A stretch of 64,000 nucleotides of DNA from Symplocastrum torsivum CPER-KK1. Lineage in GTDB: Bacteria; Cyanobacteriota; Cyanobacteriia; Cyanobacteriales; Coleofasciculaceae. Below the pieces are notes generated by a model that did not search any database, had not been told where the DNA came from, and saw only the letters and a list, made by a program, of their open reading frames with translations. A program made the translations under genes and the position numbers. The stretch spans positions 83,701 through 147,700 of the forward strand of contig JAHHIF010000015.1 of assembly GCA_019358875.1 (NCBI GenBank). Reading direction: 5' to 3'. How positions within the stretch are numbered: the first letter of the stretch is position 1; every line of letters starts with the position of its first letter. Positions 26,935 through 34,159 of this stretch are shown here, piece after piece.

Positions 26935-27344
26935 GCCGTCAACATTTCGTTTTCACAAGGATACTTGTGGCGATAAGTCGTAGAGACGTACCCTTTGGGA
27001 ACGGCTAGGCTAGCGCCTCGCTAGTGCTGACGCACCGCTACGCTAACGCTAACGCCGAACCGCCGGAATGTCTCTACAAAGTTTTATGGGTTGCCGAAAA
27101 AGGGGATAGCTGACCCGGATTCGTATCACTTAAGATTCAGGAGTTACGCAGCTAATCGCTGAAAGCCTGATTTTGTCATAGGAACTTGGCAATGCCAAGC
27201 CTGTACAGCGTGTTGAAGTGGTAACCCTAAATCATATAGTTTCGTTTCGTGAAAACTCTTCCATCGGAGGGATGGTCTTAGGTTAAGATTTGGTTAATCA
27301 TAGATTAAAGAAAACCTGTTGAGCAAGACTCTATTTCTAAAATC
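26935..27344. other. Intergenic region with palindromic element
   Basis: 410 bp after flv1. It contains the 98-bp GTAGAGAC-bounded element listed separately, then a stretch with GGAGTTACGCA near 27140 that resembles sequences at the ends of some cyanobacterial repeats, and an AT-rich promoter-like stretch before 27345. No RNA gene was recognised. Confidence 0.4.
26980..27077. repeat. 98-bp palindrome-bounded mini-element
   Basis: It begins with GTAGAGAC (26980-26987) and ends with the complement GTCTCTAC (27070-27077). The interior carries repeated GCTAACGC, GCTAGCGC and CGCTAGTGC-like units capable of hairpins. Elements with GTAGAGACG ends are recurrent in filamentous cyanobacteria, so this is likely a non-coding repeat. 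Confidence 0.6.
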
Positions 27345-27608
27345 ATGAAAAATCTTGACCCAATGAACAAAAACGGCTTTCTCTATCCGCGAAGCCGCTA
27401 CTATGGAGCGTTTTCGCCGGAAACTCTAGCGTTTAATGCCAATTTACAAGAATTTGCTCAGAAAATTTCTTATATTTCTGCTTTAGAGACAGGAGGTAAA
27501 TTATCTCCTGAGGAAGCTTACACTCAGGTAAAGCGTTTGTGGAAGCAGTTGAAGCAGAGTAAGAAGGAACTGAGAATTGGCTCAAATCCATCACCAGAGA
27601 CGAAGTAG
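27345..27608 (+). CDS. Conserved small cyanobacterial protein (DUF7219-like)
   Basis: An 87-residue helical protein. The block NKNGFLYPRSRYYGAFSPET followed by LAFNANLQEFAQKISYI and a final LSPEEAYTQVKRLWKQLKQS helix is a pattern I associate with a small family of cyanobacterial proteins of unknown function. A second ATG at 27363 is possible. It is 114 bp upstream of the response-regulator gene. Confidence 0.65.
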   Translation: MKNLDPMNKNGFLYPRSRYYGAFSPETLAFNANLQEFAQKISYISALETGGKLSPEEAYTQVKRLWKQLKQSKKELRIGSNPSPETK

Positions 27609-27721
27609 TTATTTTAGCCAATACATCTTCATTGAAAAATTGAAACAATCTATTCAAGCCAGGGAGTTGGCAAGTGCTGCTTTTGTCGTCGTACCGTAGT
27701 CCAATTCTCAAATAGCGATCG

Positions 27722-28087
27722 ATGGCAAAGGTATTGGTGATTGAAGATGACGAACTGCTGCGTGAGAGTATCCTACACATATTAAACACAAGAGAGTTTA
27801 ATGCGATCGGCGCTGGAGATGGTCGCTGCGGATTGCAGTTAGCCAAAGAATTTGTTCCAGATTTAATTTTGTGTGATGTAAGGATGCCAGAAATGAATGG
27901 CTATGAGGTTTTGAGGTCGTTACGTCAAGACCCAGTTACGGCAAGCCTTCCTTTTATCTTCCTCACTGCTGAGTCTAGCGAAGATGTCCTTCGCCAAGGG
28001 GAATTATTGGGAGCAAACGGCTATCTGACCAAGCCCTTTGCCACAGCTGAACTTCTGGAAGTCCTCGAAACCCATCTCAGGAAATAA
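27722..28087 (+). CDS. CheY-like response regulator receiver
   Basis: A 121-residue single receiver domain. The phospho-acceptor Asp is in LILCDVRMPEMNGYEVL (near residue 53), the acidic pair is EDDE (residues 8-11), the conserved Thr is in FIFLTAES and the conserved Lys in YLTKPFA. It has no output domain, so it works through protein interactions; no kinase gene is adjacent. The frame is complete from the ATG at 27722. Confidence 0.9.
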   Translation: MAKVLVIEDDELLRESILHILNTREFNAIGAGDGRCGLQLAKEFVPDLILCDVRMPEMNGYEVLRSLRQDPVTASLPFIFLTAESSEDVLRQGELLGANGYLTKPFATAELLEVLETHLRK

Positions 28088-28287
28088 AACTTTTTTCTCA
28101 GGTGAAGTTTCTAGGAAGTAGAAAAAATAATTAAACGCATATCCCGTCTCGATCCCTCCCCGATTCGGAGAGGGGTATCTGGTGCCCTTGCCTCATAGAG
28201 ACAGAGCAAGGAAAACAAAAAAGCTGATAGCTGGCGGCTTTCTGCTATATCTGTGACTTCCATCAATACTCTCACTGGAGTAAGCGA

Positions 28288-28992
28288 ATGTTTAACTCTG
28301 AAGTCTGGAGACTTCTGCAGTCTTTCTTGAGCTTTCTCAAGCGTCTACTGACTAAGCATTGGCGATCGCTCCTACTGCTATTGATTGGAGTTTTTTTGCC
28401 GTTACAGGTTTTTGGGGAGCTTGCTGAGGAGGTTTGGGAGAACGAAGGGGGTTTCCCTTGGGATGTGCCGCTTCTGTTAGCCATTCGCACAACAGCGCGA
28501 CCTCAACTAGATGTTTTTGCAGTAACGCTGACTAAGTTTGGCGTGTTTTGGGGGGTATTTCCGGTCGCTGCTGTCGTTGTGCTAATTTTGTTCAGACAAC
28601 GACGGTGGCGAGCGCTTGCTTATTTAACCACCACTTTGTTAGGAAGCATCGTCATCAATCGTACTGCCAAAGTTCTGCTGCATCGAGTACGTCCCCATTT
28701 GTGGGAGTCACCAGCGCCAGAGTTTGATTATGGATTTCCGAGTGGTCATGCGATGTCGAGTATGACGTTGGTGGCGGCTTTGCTGATTTTGACTTGGCAT
28801 AGCCGTTGGCGCTTGCCAGTTCTGGTTGTTGGGGGCTTGTTTGTCTTAACGATTGGCTGGACAAGGCTCTATTTGGGGGTTCACTACCCTAGTGATATTT
28901 TGGCAGGCTGGATGGCTTCAGTTGCTTGGGCAGTGGGGGTTAGTGTACTTCTGAGACTACATCCCACGAACAGGCGCTCAAAGAATCAATAG
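28288..28992 (+). CDS. PAP2 family phosphatase
   Basis: A 234-residue membrane phosphatase of the PAP2 superfamily with five or six predicted membrane helices. All three active-site motifs are present: KVLLHRVRP (KX6RP), PSGHAMSS and the SRWRLP-to-TRLYLGVHYPSDILAGW block (SRX5HX3D). Family members dephosphorylate phosphatidate, undecaprenyl pyrophosphate and similar lipids; the substrate is unknown. It sits in membrane and is monocistronic. Confidence 0.9.
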   Translation: MFNSEVWRLLQSFLSFLKRLLTKHWRSLLLLLIGVFLPLQVFGELAEEVWENEGGFPWDVPLLLAIRTTARPQLDVFAVTLTKFGVFWGVFPVAAVVVLILFRQRRWRALAYLTTTLLGSIVINRTAKVLLHRVRPHLWESPAPEFDYGFPSGHAMSSMTLVAALLILTWHSRWRLPVLVVGGLFVLTIGWTRLYLGVHYPSDILAGWMASVAWAVGVSVLLRLHPTNRRSKNQ

Positions 28993-29238
28993 AAATAGCA
29001 GGGGAGGGAAATTTTCATGCCATCGTTGTGAGTATTGGCTCATGATGCCTTCCCTTCTTGTGACGCTCCTACACCTCCCTAACGGATGAGACGTGAGGCT
29101 CCTGCGGGGTTAGCTGAATCTAGACGATCGCAAATTTTATTCAGTTTCATCTGTTAAAAGGAAGAGAAAACTGGGAACTATAGATGTGGAACGATATTTC
29201 CACACTATTAAATTTTCCATCCCAGTGGAGAGATAGAG

Positions 29239-29904
29239 ATGCCTGAACTACCAAACTTCCGCAATGCTTCACTCCTCAGCCTTGCGCTTACCCATTGCTC
29301 CTACCGTGATGAACATGGGGGACTCGAAGACAATGAACGACTGAAGTATCTCGGTAACTCTGCCCTAGTTTTTTTGAGCAGTGCGTTTCTCTATAAGCTT
29401 TACCCAGAGATGGGGGAAGGAGAACTGACCTATCGGCGTTCTTCATTAATCAATCAAAATCAACTAGCAAAGTTCGCAATCGTCCTGGGCATCGATAAAC
29501 AAATGCTAGTTGGCACAGAGGTAGTCAAAGAAGAGGGCGACCTAAGTACAACGTTACTTAGTAACATATTTCAAGCGATTATCGGTGCCTACTTTCTAGA
29601 CTCCGGCATTGATGCTGTCCGTGCTTTTGTTAAACCTCTGTTCACCTCAGTACTAAGAAAAACAACTCGTTCTCGCTCTAGCCTGGATTACAAGGCTTTG
29701 TTTCAGCAATGGTCGCTCTTAAACGTTGGTCAAGTGCCTGATTATTTCATCCTTGAAGAGTCTCAACCAAATTGCCCTACAAGATTCACCGCCGCCGCCT
29801 GCGTAAGTGGCGAAGTGTATGGTGTGGCAACAGAGAGTAATCAACAATCTGCCGAGAAGCTTGCGGCTGAAGCGGCACTGAAAAAACTTGGACTAATGTT
29901 TTAG
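29239..29904 (+). CDS. RNase III-like protein lacking metal-binding residues
   Basis: A 221-residue protein with an RNase III domain (about residues 8-140) and a C-terminal double-stranded RNA-binding domain (about 150-219, SSLDYKALFQQW...AEKLAAEAALKKL). The RNase III signature NERLEFLGDAVL reads NERLKYLGNSAL: Glu41 and Asp45 of the E. coli enzyme correspond to Lys36 and Asn40. The second metal-binding pair (D114/E117) is Asn109 and Gln112 in NIFQAIIGAYFLD. With all four carboxylates replaced, catalysis is very unlikely, so this is called a pseudo-RNase III that may still bind and dimerise on double-stranded RNA. The frame is intact with no sign of decay. Confidence 0.88.
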   Translation: MPELPNFRNASLLSLALTHCSYRDEHGGLEDNERLKYLGNSALVFLSSAFLYKLYPEMGEGELTYRRSSLINQNQLAKFAIVLGIDKQMLVGTEVVKEEGDLSTTLLSNIFQAIIGAYFLDSGIDAVRAFVKPLFTSVLRKTTRSRSSLDYKALFQQWSLLNVGQVPDYFILEESQPNCPTRFTAAACVSGEVYGVATESNQQSAEKLAAEAALKKLGLMF

Positions 29905-29923
29905 ATCAAGGGAAAGGCGATCG

Positions 29924-30073
29924 CTATCTCTTAACGGATGCTTTGATTTCCTCCCACGTCAGCACATGATCTGGAACACAATCTTTATCAGCAATTCGAC
30001 GAGCAAGCTCTTGCTTCTGTGCATTGGTTAGATCAGGGTAAACTTGCTCGGCTGCAATACCACTATCCCAAAT
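29924..30073 (-). pseudogene. C-terminal remnant of addiction-module antitoxin
   Basis: On the minus strand, 49 codons after a TAA read AIWDSGIAAEQVYPDLTNAQ followed by KQELARRIADKD and a VLTWEEIKASVKR end, then TAG. This is the C-terminal part of a PF09720-type (Unstab_antitox) antitoxin; the N-terminal half and start codon are gone. It lies just beyond the end of the neighbouring intact toxin gene. It probably remains from a second TA module. Confidence 0.7.
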
Positions 30074-30098
30074 TGCTTACACAAGTAGGTTGTTGCTC

Positions 30099-30401
30099 CT
30101 ATGGCAGCCGACTGCGCCATTTCTTTGGATCTTGAGAACAATGAAAAACTGAGTAGACAATAATTGTATTGTCTGAATACTCATAGAAAAGAACGTAAGG
30201 GAATCGCCGAACTACAGCCCTTCGATAGCTTTCATAAACTACCCGGTAAAGCTCTGGATTCCGCCGGATGAACTGAATACAAGCATCGACACAACGAAGA
30301 AACTCTTCACCTAAACCAGATTCCTGTTCTTCGTACCAAAAATAAGCTTGAGCCGCATCTTGTTCTGCCTCTGGCAGAATAATCAGACTTCTAAGCACCA
30401 T
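30099..30401 (-). CDS. RelE/ParE-type toxin
   Basis: A 100-residue plasmid-stabilisation/RelE-ParE fold protein starting MVLRSLIILPEAEQDAAQAY at the ATG at 30401. The frame runs further upstream, but that part overlaps the antitoxin and is not family-like, so 30401 is chosen. Family marks are AQAYFWYEEQESGLGEEFLR, the RRAVVRRFPYVLFYEYSD block and the IVYSVFHCSQDPKKW ending. The start overlaps the antitoxin stop by 11 bp, which is the usual antitoxin-first arrangement. mRNA interferase or gyrase inhibition cannot be told apart. Confidence 0.85.
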   Translation of the reverse strand: MVLRSLIILPEAEQDAAQAYFWYEEQESGLGEEFLRCVDACIQFIRRNPELYRVVYESYRRAVVRRFPYVLFYEYSDNTIIVYSVFHCSQDPKKWRSRLP

Positions 30402-30618
30402 GCTGTCTGCTACGAATTCGTTCCTTAACGGCTTCCCATGAACTGCCTGAGTCAGAATTTTGCAAATAGATTGCTTTCCTCCTAGCAAGTTCTTCTTTTT
30501 GCCAATCAAGCACAGGGATTTGATCGGGAACCAAGGCAATACTGTCCCATAAGTCTTCGAGAAGTTGCAATTTTTCTGAGAGGGTTAACTCAAAAACCTG
30601 AGCAAATTCTGCGTTCAT
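30391..30618 (-). CDS. Addiction-module antitoxin (Unstab_antitox family)
   Basis: A 75-residue antitoxin. The pattern LTLSEKLQLLEDLWDSIA is the family signature, followed by WQKEELARRKAIYLQNSDSG and a C-terminal WEAVKERIRSR helix. It neutralises the RelE/ParE toxin encoded immediately downstream with an 11-bp overlap. The pair is read on the minus strand, divergent from the helicase gene. Confidence 0.85.
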   Translation of the reverse strand: MNAEFAQVFELTLSEKLQLLEDLWDSIALVPDQIPVLDWQKEELARRKAIYLQNSDSGSSWEAVKERIRSRQHGA

Positions 30619-30771
30619 ACTAACCTCGCTCAGTAACTAGCCATTATTTTGTTCTCAGTCTATCACTACCAACACTGATGTCCTCAGAATGACGTTTTGA
30701 GAAGCTATTCAACCGCTTGAAGAACAAACGAACTTCTGATGCACCTTGACGATTTCAGGACAGGTAGTCTA

Positions 30772-30803
30772 AATTAGGTATACCTATTCAGGAGTACCTA
30801 ATT
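30772..30803 (+). promoter_or_regulatory. Inverted repeat holding the helicase ribosome binding site
   Basis: AATTAGGTA (30772-30780) and TACCTAATT (30795-30803) form a 9-bp perfect inverted repeat that abuts the ATG at 30804. The Shine-Dalgarno AGGAG (30790-30794) lies in the loop, and the left arm extends into the palindrome AGGTATACCT. It could be an operator or a translation-level hairpin. Confidence 0.5.
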
Positions 30804-33800
30804 ATGTCCTATTATTTGTTTGAGGTTCCTTCTGTAAGCGGTCATCATACGGATCTGGTTCTTGCAGACCCGGATAACCCAAATGCACCTGCTTACTCTC
30901 ACTACGCTTTTACCATCGGAACTCCCGCGAACCCAAACGAATTAACACAGCGTCGAGGAATTCCATTTAGCAGCTTTCGTGATTGGGAAAAATTGTCTAG
31001 CAACTTTAATATCGAAGAGATGCTGATCCCAAAGAAGGCATACCTTCCTGGAGGGAGTGTGCTTGGGGAAAAAGATTTAAATCCAGCATTTCAAGCTAAC
31101 ACGGCTATGCGGCTTGGTGCGTTAGAACTACTTGCCAACATCTCTTCGGGTCGAATTACTGCCAGTGACAAAGATCCTTTTCCTCATCAATTGGCGCTGC
31201 AACAGTATATGAAGGCTCATCAGACACAAGTTCAACGCCTCCTTATTGCTGACGAGGTTGGACTTGGAAAAACAATTGAAGTGGGTTTGATACTACGAGA
31301 TTTGCTTGTTGCACAGGTTGATTCTAAGCTGCTTCGCTGTCTTTACCTAACAAAGGGTGGACTCCTAGATGATGTCAGGCTGAAACTCCAGTCAGTTATC
31401 CCTGGTGTAGATGGTGAGAGTATTGTTCAAGTTGAGAAATCTTTTGTTGAATATGGCAATCGTACTGACGGAATTCATATCGCCAGTATGGATGCTGCGA
31501 GACGTTATGTAAAAAAGGCACAGAAAAAAAAGTTGCCTACAGGGGTTAGCCCCGAAATTTTAATTATTGACGAAGCACATCATTGTGCAAGCGAAGATGA
31601 ACTAACTAGCCCACAGCGTATTGGTCTAAAAGCAACAACAAGAGCTTATGAAGCTGCTTACCAAATGATCACTGGAGAATTTTGGCATGATTCCGCTCCT
31701 CCAAAGCTAGTAATCTTCATGAGTGCTACTCCCTTTCGCTCCAGACCCCAATTTATCAACCTATTACGTCTTCTCACAAATAAGACTTCAGAGATTGAAA
31801 ATGCATATTCACCTAAGTTAACTGACAGAGAACTCGTTCAAGTTTTAGGTTCTGATAACTCATCTACGGCAGTCATTTGGCGGCAGCATTATAATGTCCG
31901 TAGCTGGTCTGATAAACGCTTATTCCCGAACTTGGCGATCGAACGTCCGCCTCTCCAAGCAAGCGAAGCCTACTTGAAATTGATTGAAGATATTCGGGAA
32001 AAAATAAAAGAGATTTATAGTAATTACGGTGAGAGTTTTGGTGGATTTGCAATTCGTCAACTTGAAACGCGATTAACTAGCACTACTATTACTGGCGCAA
32101 TGTGGCTGTTCCGTTGGTGCGTCAGACATCAAGAGTGGAAAACTCAAGATGAATACAGACAAGATATTTCCGAAAGTACAGCGAATCTTCGCAAGCTTAT
32201 TAAAGGAATTTCTCAAAAGCTTGCCGCTTACGACGAACGCAATAAATCTGGGCACGTTACAGTCTCTTTTCCCAGCGATGATTTTTCGTTTGATGCAAAA
32301 AGCTTAGGACAACCATTACCGGGTAATAAAATAGTCGATATTTACAGACTTAATGAAAAGCTTCGTAGAGGTGATGATGAAGATAATACTTTTGTTGCTA
32401 CTCATGAAGAGATTACAGAACTAACAGAATTTGCGCTAGAACTGCTGAACTTTGCAGATTTTCATAGTGAAGATGAAACTGGAGCGGAGAATGCCAAGCT
32501 AACTTGGCTCAAAGATATCTTGGCAAAGCATCCTGAGTCAAAATTTCTAGTTTTTACTGAGAGTTTACAAACCTGCGAGATTATCATTAAAGCTCTTCCC
32601 AGAGAGAGTGAAAAACTGACTGGAGATATGAGCCTTGCTCAGAGAGAGGAAGCTGTTGCCAAATTGCGTGATGTGAATAGTCCCGTAAGAGTCCTAGTTG
32701 CAACTTCAGCCGCAGACGAAGGGTTTGATTTTCAAGTTGCAAACCGCGTTATTCATTGGGATTTGAGTCCAAATCCAGCAGTGCTGATGCAACGAAACGG
32801 TCGCGTCGCTCGACTGGGGCAAATCTTAGATGTTATTGCTTATTACTTGATTATTGCTGGAACGCATGAGCAAAGACGGGAGCAAGCATTAGTTGATCGC
32901 TTTACTCAACTTGGAATCACAGATGAAAGAATGCGTCTTAAAATTCTGGGTTCTCTCAGTATTGAACAGGAGGAGAAAATCTTTCAGGATATCGAAGAAG
33001 AAAAGTTTTCACTAATTGACGATATCCTCAAGCAGGCTGAAGCCGACCAGAAGGATATGGAAGAGAAATTAGGGGAACTTCAAACACAACTTACTCAGCA
33101 ATGGGTCATCAGTCGAGAAGAACTAGCGAAGCGGCTTGACAGATGGATGGAATTAGGATTACCTGGTGTTGATCAGAAATATGAACTTACATTTAGTACC
33201 AAGGAGTGGAGCCGTCCTGTATTCCGTGACGAAGGTACAGCTATGGAAACTGCTCAGGCTAAGATTGCTACCATTCAAGGCAGGAAATTCACGTTTGACC
33301 CAGAATTCAAGGTCTTTGGCAGGGAGAAAGAAAATATCTTGCTAGCAGGTCTTTATCCTTGGTTTAAGAATGAACGGGAGGGAGTAATCGAGCATCGTCC
33401 GCTTCCCCGCAACGCCGATCCAATTGGTTATCTTGCGTGTTCTCTAGCTCGACAGCGTAAGGCAGACTTTACTACAATCTCAGCGAACCAGTTGTATGAA
33501 CAATTTCCTAATCTGCGAGATGCTCATTATCTCTTATTTGCCACTCACCCGCTTCGTGAAGTAGAAAATCATGCGCTAGCCAGCACCGATTCTTACTTAA
33601 CGTTTTACGCTTTCAGTAGTGACTTATCCAAGTCTATAGAAGCTCAAGGCGCATCAGCCAAAGAAGTTTACCAAATGATTTCCCTGTTGGAGAAAGATGC
33701 ACTTAAAACGGGTTCAACATTAATAGAAACTGGTGTGCTTGAGGCTGCAAAAAGCGCAAGCCAAGAACTTGCAAAATGGTTGGAGCAATCAAGAAAACTT

Positions 33801-33866
33801 GGGGGACTTACTAAGAAGTCATATTTTCTCCCAATTCCAGTGGCACTTGTTGCAGTGCTTCAGTAG
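30804..33866 (+). CDS. Large SF2 (RapA/SNF2-like) helicase
   Basis: A 1020-residue protein. The helicase core has Walker A DEVGLGKTIE near residue 150, DEAHH near 255, SATP near 305, and the C-terminal RecA domain with FLVFTES near 582 and TSAADEGFDF...QRNGRVARLGQ near 640-668. The arrangement (GLGKT-type motif I, DEAHH, a large insertion between the domains and a roughly 300-residue C-terminal extension) resembles RapA- or DISARM DrmD-type proteins, but no other DISARM or BREX gene lies beside it. Function is unknown; defence or transcription-coupled repair are possible. It has its own Shine-Dalgarno and stands alone next to a TA pair. Confidence 0.85.
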   Translation: MSYYLFEVPSVSGHHTDLVLADPDNPNAPAYSHYAFTIGTPANPNELTQRRGIPFSSFRDWEKLSSNFNIEEMLIPKKAYLPGGSVLGEKDLNPAFQANTAMRLGALELLANISSGRITASDKDPFPHQLALQQYMKAHQTQVQRLLIADEVGLGKTIEVGLILRDLLVAQVDSKLLRCLYLTKGGLLDDVRLKLQSVIPGVDGESIVQVEKSFVEYGNRTDGIHIASMDAARRYVKKAQKKKLPTGVSPEILIIDEAHHCASEDELTSPQRIGLKATTRAYEAAYQMITGEFWHDSAPPKLVIFMSATPFRSRPQFINLLRLLTNKTSEIENAYSPKLTDRELVQVLGSDNSSTAVIWRQHYNVRSWSDKRLFPNLAIERPPLQASEAYLKLIEDIREKIKEIYSNYGESFGGFAIRQLETRLTSTTITGAMWLFRWCVRHQEWKTQDEYRQDISESTANLRKLIKGISQKLAAYDERNKSGHVTVSFPSDDFSFDAKSLGQPLPGNKIVDIYRLNEKLRRGDDEDNTFVATHEEITELTEFALELLNFADFHSEDETGAENAKLTWLKDILAKHPESKFLVFTESLQTCEIIIKALPRESEKLTGDMSLAQREEAVAKLRDVNSPVRVLVATSAADEGFDFQVANRVIHWDLSPNPAVLMQRNGRVARLGQILDVIAYYLIIAGTHEQRREQALVDRFTQLGITDERMRLKILGSLSIEQEEKIFQDIEEEKFSLIDDILKQAEADQKDMEEKLGELQTQLTQQWVISREELAKRLDRWMELGLPGVDQKYELTFSTKEWSRPVFRDEGTAMETAQAKIATIQGRKFTFDPEFKVFGREKENILLAGLYPWFKNEREGVIEHRPLPRNADPIGYLACSLARQRKADFTTISANQLYEQFPNLRDAHYLLFATHPLREVENHALASTDSYLTFYAFSSDLSKSIEAQGASAKEVYQMISLLEKDALKTGSTLIETGVLEAAKSASQELAKWLEQSRKLGGLTKKSYFLPIPVALVAVLQ

Positions 33867-34159
33867 GAGAGAACAGACTTGAATAGTGGCGATCGCTTCT
33901 TAATCTTGTCAAGCAATGAGTGCCCCACCACCAACCTCAAAACCATATCCTTGCGAATAGTCTCACGGTAACTTACCCCTGAATACCAAGAGATCACTTT
34001 CGGGATACACCCCACCTACAACTCAAGTAGCAAAACTTTTTATTCAACCGCAGAAGTGCGAAATAGAAAGCAAGGGCAGGGGGAGATTGGCTTCTCGCTT
34101 CCCCTGCCTACTTCCTACACATTGGAGTTAATTACACACTCACTAGAGAGACAACAACC
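33867..34159. other. Convergent intergenic region
   Basis: 293 bp between the helicase and the GH57 gene. No gene, repeat array or clear terminator hairpin was recognised. Confidence 0.3.

Noticed and set aside
29239..29904. Calling the RNase III homologue a functional rnc
   Set aside because: All four metal-binding acidic residues are replaced, confirmed by reading the codons.
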